Source: Sulfitobacter albidus
GTDB taxonomy: Bacteria; Pseudomonadota; Alphaproteobacteria; Rhodobacterales; Rhodobacteraceae
Direction: 5' to 3'
Length of the DNA: 64,000 bases
NCBI RefSeq assembly: GCF_018200035.1
Contig: NZ_CP073582.1
Span: 62,001 to 126,000 of the forward strand
A model generated the notes under the pieces. It worked only from the letters and a program-made list of their open reading frames with translations, had not been told where the DNA came from and did no database searches. The position numbers and the translations under genes were made by a program. Positions 39,067-48,139 of the stretch are shown here, piece after piece (positions within the stretch are counted from its first letter, which is position 1; each line of letters begins with the position of its first letter).

Positions 39067-40248
39067 ATGCCTATCAATAGATCAGTGAATATCCTGCGCA
39101 GCGTCGGCGCACGCGGCGCCAATTCGAAAACCGATGTGGCGGCGATCCAGCAGCAACTCAATGACCTGATGAACCCGCCGCGCACCTATCTCAAGGTCGA
39201 TGGCGTTTCGGGCAACAAGACTGAAACAGCGATCCGCGATTTTCAGCGCAGCGTTTTGGGATTTCGTCGGGGGGACGGGCGTGTCGACCCCGGTGGAAAG
39301 ACGCTAGCAGGGCTAAACAACCCGATGTCTGAAGGTAAATGGGCCGGGATGTCGATGATGCCGGCGGATGCGCAGCCAACACCACAAACGGGCCCGGATT
39401 CGTCGGATCTGACACGCGTACCCGACGTGCCACCAGGGGTCTACACCGCATCCGAACTGGGCAAAATCGAAACACTCTACGCACATTTTGCAAAAGCCCA
39501 TCAGCGCAAGGAAGGCAAAGACACGCTCGATAATATGGTGATCAATGAGTTTCAGATCATCAAGAATCTGCTCGCGGTGCCTGGTATCCTGCAATACGGC
39601 GGTGAATTCATCGACGGTGTCGTTGCCATGAAACGGGCCGGATTTTCGGGCCGCGAGATTGCGACGCTGTTCAAGACGGTGATGACCAACAGCAAAGGGG
39701 CGACCTTTGACGAATTGGTTCAGATCTTTCGACTGTTCAGCAAAAATCCGCGATTGGCGTCGACGCTCAAGGCGCTTGGCCGCGTCGCGATTGTTGCGGG
39801 CGTCATTGTCTGCGTGATCGAGGCTGGTAATCATTTCCGCAAGGGCGATATTGGGCCCGGGATGGCGGAAATCTACGCCGCGTTGATGGGCGCGATGATC
39901 CCCTGGGCGGCAGCGATGAATGCGGTGCAGGGGCTGGTCTATGCCTACTATCCGAACGTCAAAGACCCCTATGTCGATGCGACGTTCAAACTGATGATCG
40001 CACTTGACCCGATTGGCGCAGGCAAGAACGCCGTCGATACCGGATGGACGCTGATCAAGACAGTTATCATCGCTGCCTCCACCGGGAAATACCCGCTGCA
40101 TGAGATCGAAAACCTTGCGAACCGGATGCGGAATTCGCCCCTCAAACCGTTCACCGACCTTGGCGATGATCTGGGGGATTTCATGGCGCAATCCTGGGGG
40201 ATCAGCTGCTTTGGATCGACGATAAGCTGCGCGGCTACTGACCTATAA
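39067..40248 (+). CDS. Peptidoglycan-binding-domain protein, possible T6SS effector
   Basis: A protein of 393 residues without a signal peptide. A PG_binding_1-like domain (about residues 18-80) contains DVAAIQQQLNDLM and VDGVSGNKTETAIRDFQ. A long helical region follows, with two or three hydrophobic segments (about 240-290: RVAIVAGVIVCVIEAGNHF, then AAMNAVQGLVYAYY). The C-terminal end carries two cysteines. No enzyme motif is visible. It follows the LysM gene in the T6SS operon and ends overlapping the convergent M23 gene. The wall-binding plus membrane-helix layout would suit a secreted pore-former, but this is inference. Confidence 0.6.
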   Translation: MPINRSVNILRSVGARGANSKTDVAAIQQQLNDLMNPPRTYLKVDGVSGNKTETAIRDFQRSVLGFRRGDGRVDPGGKTLAGLNNPMSEGKWAGMSMMPADAQPTPQTGPDSSDLTRVPDVPPGVYTASELGKIETLYAHFAKAHQRKEGKDTLDNMVINEFQIIKNLLAVPGILQYGGEFIDGVVAMKRAGFSGREIATLFKTVMTNSKGATFDELVQIFRLFSKNPRLASTLKALGRVAIVAGVIVCVIEAGNHFRKGDIGPGMAEIYAALMGAMIPWAAAMNAVQGLVYAYYPNVKDPYVDATFKLMIALDPIGAGKNAVDTGWTLIKTVIIAASTGKYPLHEIENLANRMRNSPLKPFTDLGDDLGDFMAQSWGISCFGSTISCAATDL

Positions 40249-42618
40249 AGAGGCCAGAAGGGTATTGAGCCCTTCTTTATATCTTTTCACCTGCGCAGGC
40301 TCGACAGTTTGCGCAGGAGGCAAAGCCGGTGCCGCAGCGACAGCCGTGCGACTGATCCGACCCATTTTACGATCGGCCCAGCTGGTCATCCACCCGACCG
40401 TGCGCCCGCGCAGGAACGGGTTGGCATTCACGACCCCTGCCCCCATCACGGCCAGCACGGTTGCGTTTGCATCGGCTCTCAAGGCGGTATTGGCGCCTGC
40501 GGGCCCCAGAAAATGCGCAAGGTAAAGCCGGCCGGGAGTGATGGCGTGGCCGCGCGCGCGCAGAAATGCCTCGTTCTCGCGCGCGAGGTTCGTGACCATC
40601 GCTCGGCTCAGGGCCGGATCAAAGCGTAGCTCCAGAAGCTCCGCCCGGCTCATCTTGGCGACAAGGTCTGGTCGGTAGGTTTGCATCATCCTGATCCACG
40701 TCGAATTAATGAATTGACCAAGACCGGTCGCGCTCGACCTGCTGTTCTTGGCACGGGCATTGCCCGCGCTTTCAACCTTGATGATCTGCGCGACCAATGC
40801 CTCGACCGCGCCCGAGGCTTTCGGGGCCGCGAGCGCAAGAGGATCGACTGGCTTCCCATTGAGGTGCAATTCAAAATGCAGGTGAGGTCCGGTCGAACGG
40901 CCCGTCGTCCCGACAAAGCCGATCAGCTGCCCGGCGGAAACTGTCGCCCCGCGCTTGATCCCCGGTGCGAATTCATGCTGGTGCGCGTAGCGTGACTGCG
41001 CCCCGCCCGGATGATCGATATAGATGATATTCCCGTAGCTGGGAGAACGGTCCGCCCGGCTGATCCGGCCTGCGGCTACCGCGTGGATCGGTGTGCCGGT
41101 CGGCGCCGCCCAATCGACGCCATTGTGGTTTATTGTCCGGTTCAGAATCGGGTGGTGTCTGGGTCCGAAACTGGAGGTTTTTGTGCCCGCAACGGGCATA
41201 AGAAATCCGGCGCCGAGTGCCCCGGGACGCTCGCCACCGCCACCGCTGCCGCCACCGGTTTCGGGTACGTAGCAGCCAAAAGGCGCCTCTGGCGTGCGCG
41301 GGCGCAACACGTAGCATTTGAAATCAATGTCTGGTCCGGTCAGCGATGCGAACAGAATCTGCCCCGCCGGGGCGATGCCACGTGCTTCTTCACCGATGAG
41401 GACACGCAGACGATCCTGTTCGGTTGCGATGCGGTTCAGATCCTGCCCCCGGCTCAGCATCACCATCAATTCGCCCACCAGCTCGGAGGGCATGCCGTTG
41501 CGCAGAGCTGTGGCATAAACCGCGTCTTTCAGCGTGACCTCTCCTTGGTTGCCGCGGGCGCGAACGGCGCGGCCTGCACGTTCCAGCAAGCGATCCTCAA
41601 ACCATGGGTCCGCGCTGCGTTCAAACCGGCCGGGACCCGGCTGGGCAAAACTCGCCAAGTATCCTTCCGCTGCATAGAGCGAGATTTGAAGGATCTCCGC
41701 ACCGGGACGATCCCTGGCCATCCGAAGAGCGACCAGCCCGCCTGCCCCGATTTCGGCGTAGCGGTCCACAGCGCCGCCATCGGCGACCGACAAACGCGAA
41801 AGCGCGGAGAGCAGCCGGTCTGCTTCCTGTGTCGAAACATTCTGTTCTGTCAGGATTTCCTTGAGGGATTTTGCCCCCCGCAACCGGACGACCTGATCGC
41901 GAAACAGGGGCGCGCGTTCGGTCGAGCCCCGTGCGGCAACTTCGGTGGTCGTATTCTTGATAACCGTTTCAACGTAGCTGACATTCTGTAACCCGGCATC
42001 ACCGCCATCGAGTACTTCGCCCCAACTGCCTTCACCGTCATCGACAGTGACGGTCGTCCCCGCTGTGACGCTTTGCGCGACCGGTCCGGTATCTTCCTCG
42101 ACAACCGGAGTGATCGCCCCCTCGCGCCGCGCCTGAAACGCCGCGAGGTCTGCGGCGGTTGAAGGAAGCGTGATCTGCACCTGCTGAGCCGCATCGAACA
42201 AGCTGTCCTCGATCACCGTGACTTGATCGCCCCGCCGCGCCCGATTGGCGTCGATCTGGTTTTCCAACAGCAAGCGGCGCGTACCGCCCTGCGCGCCTTC
42301 AGTCAGATTGATGATCATCGGCGCGCCACGAATATCAAGAAACGCATCTGCCGCGGCAGCCCGCAATTCAATCCGCCCCTCGTCGGATGCCTCGGTCTGC
42401 ACCAGCGACAGACTTTCGTCGCCGTCCGTGTCGGCAGTTTCGGTCGGGACGGTGTCCGAGGTCCCTTGGCCAAGAACGTAGAACCCCAGGAACGCGACAA
42501 GCGAAAGCGCCACGGCACCCGCGAGCCCAAGGGCAATCAGGCGACCAATCGCGCGCCGACGCTGACGACGCCGCAGAGCGCGTCCGCTGCCTGCGAATTT
42601 TGGATCCACATCAATCAT
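40243..42618 (-). CDS. Membrane-anchored M23 peptidase fused to lytic-transglycosylase-like domain
   Basis: A protein of 791 residues. A basic N-terminus and one membrane helix (about 25-50) place the bulk in the periplasm. A long middle region leads to an M23/LytM domain (about 460-590) with zinc ligands in RHHPILNRTINHNGVDWAAP and HLHFELHLNG. The C-terminal part (about 605-720) resembles a goose-type/SLT transglycosylase: KVESAGNARAKN supplies the likely catalytic Glu, then SSATGLGQFINSTW. One chain could thus cut both peptide cross-links and glycan strands. In a T6SS locus it may open the wall for the apparatus. Confidence 0.8.
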   Translation of the reverse strand: MIDVDPKFAGSGRALRRRQRRRAIGRLIALGLAGAVALSLVAFLGFYVLGQGTSDTVPTETADTDGDESLSLVQTEASDEGRIELRAAAADAFLDIRGAPMIINLTEGAQGGTRRLLLENQIDANRARRGDQVTVIEDSLFDAAQQVQITLPSTAADLAAFQARREGAITPVVEEDTGPVAQSVTAGTTVTVDDGEGSWGEVLDGGDAGLQNVSYVETVIKNTTTEVAARGSTERAPLFRDQVVRLRGAKSLKEILTEQNVSTQEADRLLSALSRLSVADGGAVDRYAEIGAGGLVALRMARDRPGAEILQISLYAAEGYLASFAQPGPGRFERSADPWFEDRLLERAGRAVRARGNQGEVTLKDAVYATALRNGMPSELVGELMVMLSRGQDLNRIATEQDRLRVLIGEEARGIAPAGQILFASLTGPDIDFKCYVLRPRTPEAPFGCYVPETGGGSGGGGERPGALGAGFLMPVAGTKTSSFGPRHHPILNRTINHNGVDWAAPTGTPIHAVAAGRISRADRSPSYGNIIYIDHPGGAQSRYAHQHEFAPGIKRGATVSAGQLIGFVGTTGRSTGPHLHFELHLNGKPVDPLALAAPKASGAVEALVAQIIKVESAGNARAKNSRSSATGLGQFINSTWIRMMQTYRPDLVAKMSRAELLELRFDPALSRAMVTNLARENEAFLRARGHAITPGRLYLAHFLGPAGANTALRADANATVLAVMGAGVVNANPFLRGRTVGWMTSWADRKMGRISRTAVAAAPALPPAQTVEPAQVKRYKEGLNTLLASL

Positions 42619-42660
42619 AAACGCGGGTCTTTGCCGATCCCTATCGCAGCGGGACGCATG

Positions 42661-43464
42661 CTAGCGAAATACGCCGACACCGGACGTCGCCTTGATGCGC
42701 CGTTTCGGGGCTGGGGCGGGTTGAGATCTGGCGGCAGGGGCCGCGCGTCGGGTGGGTGCCGCGGCGGTTGCCGCGCGGCGAGGCGCAGCCGCGGTTGTGC
42801 GGCGTGGTGTCGTGCTGCGAGCAGCCGCGACGGGTGCAGGACAGGCGATATCCTCCCGTCCGATAATGGTACGGAACAGCCCGTTCGAAGGCTCCTGATC
42901 GGGCCAGTCGACGCCATCCACTTCCTCGAAGTAGGCGGAAACGGACCGGCGTGATCCCGGCCCCCAGGCGCCGTCAATGCCTGATCGGTAACAGTTCATC
43001 CGGGCAAGTTCTGTCTGTAGGGCGCGACGCAGCTCCGCGTCGGGTGGGTCCAGATGCCCGCCGGAAAGCAGCTTGGCAAATAATTCCGGATCCGATGCCC
43101 GCAGCTCGGCGCGCGCGGCGACGTCGTCGTAGCGCAGTCCGATCTCCTCAACGGTAGCGGGGAGCAAGCCTTCGATGCCGAAAGCTTCCTCCTGTCGTGG
43201 CGCGATCCGTCCGAGAATGATCGAGGGTTGCGGCGCGCCATCCGCTGAACTGAGCGCCACCCTGCTCGCTTGCGTTCCAGGTGACATTCGAGGGGCCAGA
43301 TCAGGCTGTGGCACGAACGCGGCAATGAGAAAGCCGTCATCGGCAACGTCGATCTCGATCGGGCTCGCAGAGATCGATTGCGCCAGTCCATGTACAGGCA
43401 ACAGCATCATCGCCGTGAGTGCGGCTGCGCAAATGCGCATGGATTCGGACAGACGTGGGATCAT
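42661..43464 (-). CDS. Secreted protein with peptidoglycan-binding-like module and basic tail
   Basis: A protein of 267 residues. A signal peptide (about residues 9-29, LLPVHGLAQS) is followed by a domain of unknown type. LARMNCYRSGIDGAWGPGSR (about 150-175) looks like a peptidoglycan-binding repeat, and an Ala/Arg/Pro-rich tail of about 60 residues follows. It is encoded 42 bases upstream of the M23 gene on the same strand. It likely acts in the periplasm with that enzyme; no catalytic motif is seen. ATG 43440 is an alternative start. Confidence 0.6.
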   Translation of the reverse strand: MIPRLSESMRICAAALTAMMLLPVHGLAQSISASPIEIDVADDGFLIAAFVPQPDLAPRMSPGTQASRVALSSADGAPQPSIILGRIAPRQEEAFGIEGLLPATVEEIGLRYDDVAARAELRASDPELFAKLLSGGHLDPPDAELRRALQTELARMNCYRSGIDGAWGPGSRRSVSAYFEEVDGVDWPDQEPSNGLFRTIIGREDIACPAPVAAARSTTPRRTTAAAPRRAATAAAPTRRAAPAARSQPAPAPKRRIKATSGVGVFR

Positions 43465-43510
43465 ACGTGTAAATTAACCCCGAACACCCTTTTGGGACAA
43501 GGGCGCGCGA

Positions 43511-43996
43511 TCAGCTGTCGTGGGTCGTGATGAAAAATGTCCAACGCTCTGATCGCCGGGTGTCGACCTCTTCGAATTCGGCCGCGATATGGCCCCGGAT
43601 CAGGCAGTCCTGACGTCCGCGGATCCTGAATTCACCGGGGGCCACGCACATACTCGTGTCGCCCGCCAGCATCGAGCCGTTGAAGACGTCGCGGGCGTAT
43701 ACGTAGATGTAGCGCGACGTCAATGAGTCCTCGACCACATTGGAGCATTGATTCGGGCCTACAATCCACCAACCCGACGTCTCCCAGTCATCCACGTCGT
43801 ACAATCCAATCGCGACATTCACGACATCGAGGGTCTGATTGCACACCCGGAAATTTGCATCCGCACTGGGCGACGTCCCGGCCAAAGTAAGAATAAATAC
43901 CAAGAAAACAGGGATGCACCGCCCCGTAAAACGGTTGCATGCCCCGCTAAATCGCCGACACCTTGAGGCCCGGCTGTGGTAATTTTCGCGCGCCAT
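43511..43996 (-). CDS. DUF1036-family secreted protein
   Basis: A protein of 161 residues. A basic N-terminus and signal-anchor segment (about 28-46) precede the DUF1036 domain, which begins FRVCNQTLDVVNVAIGLYD and contains WWIVGPNQCSNV and RGRQDCLIRG; four Cys in the mature part may form disulfides. The family is common in alphaproteobacteria, with unknown function. It is divergent from the next forward gene. Confidence 0.72.
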   Translation of the reverse strand: MARENYHSRASRCRRFSGACNRFTGRCIPVFLVFILTLAGTSPSADANFRVCNQTLDVVNVAIGLYDVDDWETSGWWIVGPNQCSNVVEDSLTSRYIYVYARDVFNGSMLAGDTSMCVAPGEFRIRGRQDCLIRGHIAAEFEEVDTRRSERWTFFITTHDS

Positions 43997-44054
43997 TATT
44001 CATAATTGGCACAGCTTGATGGATTTCACCACCTTATGTGTTATGTTCTTTCGC

Positions 44055-44555
44055 ATGATCAGGCATTTCATCATCTGCGTTGCCTTGTGCGCCGGTAGTG
44101 GCGCGGGCGCGTTTGCGCTGTCGGTGGCGCATGAACGCAGCTTTGCCGCGTCGCTTGCCAGCTACCAGATTGCCACGCGTGGGCCGTCGATTCCGGACGC
44201 GGAGCCTGTACAGGCACGCTATGTGATGCCAACACCGGTCGCTCCGATTGCCAGAACACTGCCAAAGCAAGCGCCAGTGATACCGGCTGCGGCTTTTGCG
44301 CCGTCGCACGCGGAACCGGATGCCGCCGCGCCCGAGGAGCACATGATCGTGAAACGTCCCCGGCAGCGCCCGGGCGTGACGGCCCAGAAAACCGCGAATT
44401 TCGCGCCCGTCGTTTTTCCGAAGATCAATCGGGTCCCTTCCGTACCGCAGGCACGCAAAAACGCGCCAACGCGGGTGGCGATCGCACGGCCGTCGGTACG
44501 CGCTGGCCGTGGTCCGATCCGCGCTCCTGATTTCTTGATTGGCGTGTATCGCTAA
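44055..44555 (+). CDS. Hypothetical secreted or membrane-anchored protein
   Basis: A protein of 166 residues starting MIRHFIICVALCAGSG, a signal or anchor helix. The remainder is Pro/Ala/Arg-rich and low in complexity, ending APDFLIGVYR. No family is recognised. ATG 44055 was chosen because the upstream codons lie in AT-rich, promoter-like DNA. It lies 73 bases before the next gene, from which it is separated by a likely promoter. Confidence 0.5.
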   Translation: MIRHFIICVALCAGSGAGAFALSVAHERSFAASLASYQIATRGPSIPDAEPVQARYVMPTPVAPIARTLPKQAPVIPAAAFAPSHAEPDAAAPEEHMIVKRPRQRPGVTAQKTANFAPVVFPKINRVPSVPQARKNAPTRVAIARPSVRAGRGPIRAPDFLIGVYR

Positions 44556-44567
44556 TCAAATCACCGG

Positions 44568-44596
44568 TTGACATATGAGTCACCGACGCCCCTAAT
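44568..44596 (+). promoter_or_regulatory. Promoter candidate for the ExbB/ExbD/TonB-like operon
   Basis: TTGACA (44568-44573) and CCTAAT (44591-44596) are separated by 17 bases. The -35 is perfect and the -10 matches four of six positions. Transcription would start about 25 bases before the TTG start at 44628. Confidence 0.5.
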
Positions 44597-44627
44597 CTTT
44601 CGTGTTTGAACGGTGGGGATTAAGACG

Positions 44628-45056
44628 TTGATTAGAAATTTCATGGCTATTTGTATTGGCGTGGCGGTATTCGCAACCGGCGCCAGCGCGCAGGAAACAA
44701 CCGAAAATCCCACTCTTACACTTGAATTGAACAGGGCGTCCGCCTCAGACAGCGGCGGGTGCCAGGTTGTCTTTTTCGCCCAAAACGGTCTAGGCGTTGA
44801 TGTCGATGATGTGACATGGCGCCTTGCCGTGCTCGACAACGAGGGTGTTTTCCGCAACCTGCTGTCACTTCCTTTGGGAAGCCTGTCGAAAGGCAAGCGG
44901 CGTATCGTCCAATATAACCTTCCCAGCCCTTGCGAGGATTTCTCGGAGATTATCGTCAACGAAGTCGCCACCTGTGAAGTCGATGGCGGCGCGAGCAATC
45001 AATGCATGACGCAGCTTGATGCACGCTCCCGCGCCGACATCGCGTTCGGGATCTGA
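44628..45056 (+). CDS. Small secreted protein heading the ExbBD-like operon
   Basis: A protein of about 142 residues with a signal peptide (IRNFMAICIGVAVFATGASA, cleavage before QETTENP) and a compact domain with four Cys (GGCQVV, SPCEDF, ATCEVD and NQCMT). It resembles no family I can name. TTG 44628 is proposed as start because GGTGGGG lies nine bases upstream and the resulting signal peptide has a basic N-terminus; GTG 44613 and ATG 44643 are alternatives. The ExbB/TolQ-like gene follows 25 bases later. Confidence 0.55.
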   Translation: MIRNFMAICIGVAVFATGASAQETTENPTLTLELNRASASDSGGCQVVFFAQNGLGVDVDDVTWRLAVLDNEGVFRNLLSLPLGSLSKGKRRIVQYNLPSPCEDFSEIIVNEVATCEVDGGASNQCMTQLDARSRADIAFGI

Positions 45057-45081
45057 CCGGATCTGCCGAAAGGGGCATTCA

Positions 45082-45717
45082 ATGGAACTGACGATCTTTC
45101 AGCTGACCTCTTTTGTGGTCTACGGCTTTCTTGCGATCCTGTCGCTCTTTGCGGTCTCAGTCGGTTTGTTCAAAACGATCCAATTTGCGCGGCTCGGCGT
45201 CGGGCGCCGGAGGGACGCTGAAAAGATCCTCGATGATTGGCTGAACGGACGCGTCGAAGCCGCGATCAGTGCCGCCGGTCAGCGCAAATCAGTGCTTGCG
45301 CGGATATTGCAGGCGGTGTTCTCGGGCGTTCAGGCAAGGCCGGGCGATGCGGCCTACGCCGAAGAGCTTTCGCGGCAGACCGCCATCGTCGAGCTGGCCT
45401 CACTGAGCGAGCGCATGCGCTCGCTGGAAATGGTTGTTCAGGCGGCGCCGATGTTGGGACTTTTGGGGACGGTGATCGGGATGATCGATAGCTTTGCCGT
45501 GCTTGCCGTCACCGACGGGGCGATTGATCCAACGCAATTGGCGGGCGGTATCTACGTGGCGCTGACCACGACCGCCGCCGGGTTGTCGATTGCTCTGGTC
45601 GCGTTCTTTATCGCAAGCTGGCTGGAAAGCCGTATCGACCGTGAGCGCAACATGATGGAGGCGCTGATGTCTGCAGCAATCCACGGGCGCGTCGATCCCA
45701 ACGCCGGAGCCGGCTGA
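45082..45717 (+). CDS. MotA/TolQ/ExbB-family proton channel protein
   Basis: A protein of 211 residues with three membrane segments: about 8-30, 115-140 and 150-175. The conserved core APMLGLLGTVIGMIDSFAVL and GGIYVALTTTAAGLSIALVA places it in the MotA/TolQ/ExbB family. It would form a proton channel with the two ExbD-like proteins encoded next. AAAGGGG precedes ATG 45082. Confidence 0.88.
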   Translation: MELTIFQLTSFVVYGFLAILSLFAVSVGLFKTIQFARLGVGRRRDAEKILDDWLNGRVEAAISAAGQRKSVLARILQAVFSGVQARPGDAAYAEELSRQTAIVELASLSERMRSLEMVVQAAPMLGLLGTVIGMIDSFAVLAVTDGAIDPTQLAGGIYVALTTTAAGLSIALVAFFIASWLESRIDRERNMMEALMSAAIHGRVDPNAGAG

Positions 45718-45725
45718 GCGCGGCG

Positions 45726-46199
45726 ATGCATAGCCGTGTCGCCCCCTTACCCGCGCGCCCGCGCAGCTACAAGTTTTCGCTCACGCCGCTTGCGGATGCG
45801 ATGTTTCAGCTGCTGATCTTCTTCATGCTGACGTCGAGCCTGACCCCGTTTTCGCTGGTGACCCTGCGTGGCTCCCCCGACGCGGCGGGTGCCAGTGAGC
45901 CCGGTGCGCAGACGCCGCAGGTCGAAGACGCCTCCTCGTCGACCCCTGCCAGCGATACCACCGACACACCCGGTATCACGATCTGGACGCTTGGCGACGG
46001 CATTGTTGTGGTAAACGAGCAGATCTTCAGCCGCGATCAGCTGCCGGAACTGGCGGAGGCGATTGGAACACAGGATCGCCCCGGGAAGATCGTCCTACTG
46101 GTCGGTGATCTGGCGCGTGTTCAGGATGTTGCGTCGGCGCTGGATGCGCTTCAAGCGGCCGAGGTGGAATCGGTTCAGATCACAAGGTCCACACAATGA
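45726..46199 (+). CDS. ExbD/TolR-family protein with the channel aspartate
   Basis: A protein of 157 residues. The single membrane helix SLTPLADAMFQLLIFFMLTS contains D24, the proton-carrying Asp of ExbD/TolR. A periplasmic domain with an acidic Ser/Thr-rich linker follows (about 55-80). It overlaps the second ExbD-like gene (ATGA). Confidence 0.85.
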   Translation: MHSRVAPLPARPRSYKFSLTPLADAMFQLLIFFMLTSSLTPFSLVTLRGSPDAAGASEPGAQTPQVEDASSSTPASDTTDTPGITIWTLGDGIVVVNEQIFSRDQLPELAEAIGTQDRPGKIVLLVGDLARVQDVASALDALQAAEVESVQITRSTQ

Positions 46200-46603
46200 G
46201 CCTGCGCCTGCCTCCACGGCGCCCGCCGCTTGTGATAGACAGTGGTCTGGCCATTGTGAACATCGTGCTGTTGCTGATCTTCTTCTTTCTAACGACGGGG
46301 TCGCTGTCCAGCACACGGGACTTCACGGTGAGCTTACCCGACACCAGCGAGCTGCCGCTGGATTTGCTGCCCGACCCTTTGCTGGTGCTCGACGCGAATG
46401 GGGGGATGACCCTCGACGGTGTTGCGGTAGCACAGGGCGATCTTGCGGAAGCGCTTGGCGATAACCCGGCGCTGCACGTTTTGGCCGAACGCGACGCGAA
46501 TGCAGGTGTGCTCCTCGACACGCTTGCCGCCGAAGCGTTGATTGCGGTCGAAGTCCGCCTGGTCACTGTACATCGCCGCGCAGCCGGCAACGGGTCGCCG
46601 TGA
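46196..46603 (+). CDS. Second ExbD-like protein, channel aspartate missing
   Basis: A protein of 135 residues with one membrane helix, LAIVNIVLLLIFFFLTTGSL, aligning with that of the first ExbD-like protein. At or next to the position of the proton-carrying Asp it has Val-Asn instead. The periplasmic part is shorter. It may be a structural partner in a mixed ExbD dimer. It is coupled to the genes on both sides by four-base overlaps. Confidence 0.78.
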   Translation: MSLRLPPRRPPLVIDSGLAIVNIVLLLIFFFLTTGSLSSTRDFTVSLPDTSELPLDLLPDPLLVLDANGGMTLDGVAVAQGDLAEALGDNPALHVLAERDANAGVLLDTLAAEALIAVEVRLVTVHRRAAGNGSP

Positions 46604-48139
46604 GCTTTCTTCCCTATGAAAGGCCGCCGCCATCAGTGTGGCTCGGCTCCTGGCTTGGATCGTCCGTCCTGCATGGCGGCGTCGCGCTCGCGCTGCTGAC
46701 GTCCTCTGTCGCATTCGTTCAGGCGCCCACTGGGACGATCCTGAGGGCGCCGGAATTCGAGGTAACACTGGAAATTCTGGACGCTGCGATCGTCACTCCC
46801 GACGCGGCACTCGAAGAGCCGCTTGTGCCCCCTGACGCGGAACCACTGCTGCCCGAAGCCGCGGAAGAAACCGATCCCGAAGAGGAGTCATTTCTTACGC
46901 CAGAGCCTGCGACACCGGATGGGTTGCTGCCTGACGCTGATGCAATTGCGCCAGACGCGCTGCTTCCGGATGAGGATCCTGCGGTGACGGGTGCCTTGTT
47001 ACCCGAGGCGGATCCGATTGTTCCCGATGTGGATTCCGGCAGCCCTGTCGCGCAGGAAATCGAGGGGGTCGAACCCGTAGAAACCGCGCTGACAGACCCT
47101 GACTCAATTCTCCCCTCCCCTCTTGTGGATGAACAGGCCGTGCCCGCTCCCGAACCGGTCGATGTGCCGTCCTCCCTGCCGACGGTCGAGCCCGAGAGCG
47201 ATATCCTCTCCGTCGAAGATATCCTTGCCCCTGAGCCAGTGGAGCTTTCGCCCCTGGCGGAACTCGTGGCACCGGCCCAGCCCGAAGTGCCGTCTGCGGT
47301 GACCCCAGAGGTGATAGCGCAGGAGCCGCTCGTGCTGACACCGCAGGCATTCGAATCTGAGGCTGATGATGTGCAGCCGGTTGAGCCAGAATTGCCGGAC
47401 ACCGTCGCTTTGCTTGCGCCGGAAATCTTGGCAGAGGAAAGCCCAGAGCCAGCCGTGACCGACGATGAGCCGGAGGGGGCACTTCATCTGTGCCTGCGCC
47501 TAGGCGCATTGCGGCGCCCGATCCCGTCACCGCGCAAATCGGCGCGCTGTTGCGTCGTATACGTGCGCTGCCCCCCGAGCGATGCATCGCAGCCCTGCCC
47601 CGCCGCACCGCCGATGGTGCCGGTGTCTCCTTCATCGGCGCTGATTTAACCGAAATGGACGGGTTTGCCGCCCGTGCGCTGGATGGCATTGACCCGGCAC
47701 CTGTTCAGACCCGTGAAATCGTGGGCGCACCCCAATGCGCGACGATTGACGCCGTTCAGCAAATGGCGGGCTATCCCGCCGGGCGTATCGGCCTTGCCGT
47801 CGAAAACGTGAGCCTGCGCAGTGGTGACACATTGCAAGGTCGGGTGCTTGGCGCGGGGGGTTGTTCCTGACACTTCTGGTGATCGACGATAACGGCGTTG
47901 TGCAGGATCTGGCGCGGTTCACGACACTGGACGGCAACACGCCCGTCTTCGACGCGCCAGTGGCGCGCGCGGGTCCGGCAAGGGCAACGCGCCAGATCCT
48001 TCTGGCGGTGGGGTCGCGGGATGCACCGCTGGATCTGACGGGGCGGATCGGGCAAACCGCGCAAACCTTCTTTGGCAGCCTGCCTGCCGGGACACTTTCA
48101 TCCCTGGTCTTCGGTGTCACGACATTTGACGTACGCTAG
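46600..48139 (+). CDS. TonB-like periplasm-spanning protein, two apparent frameshifts
   Basis: The N-terminal helix SSVLHGGVALALLTSS has the S-x3-H pattern of TonB (S21, H25). A Pro/Glu-rich acidic stretch of about 260 residues then spans the periplasm. The C-terminal domain, about 200 residues, is not the TonB fold; it resembles the periplasmic end of the PpkA kinase encoded convergently. The frame breaks at G5 47475-47479 and G6 47855-47860. One G at each restores EPEGGTSSVPAPRRIAAPDP and LGAGGLFLTLLVIDDNG, giving 513 residues. It likely transmits energy from the ExbB/ExbD channel to a periplasmic partner. Confidence 0.72.
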
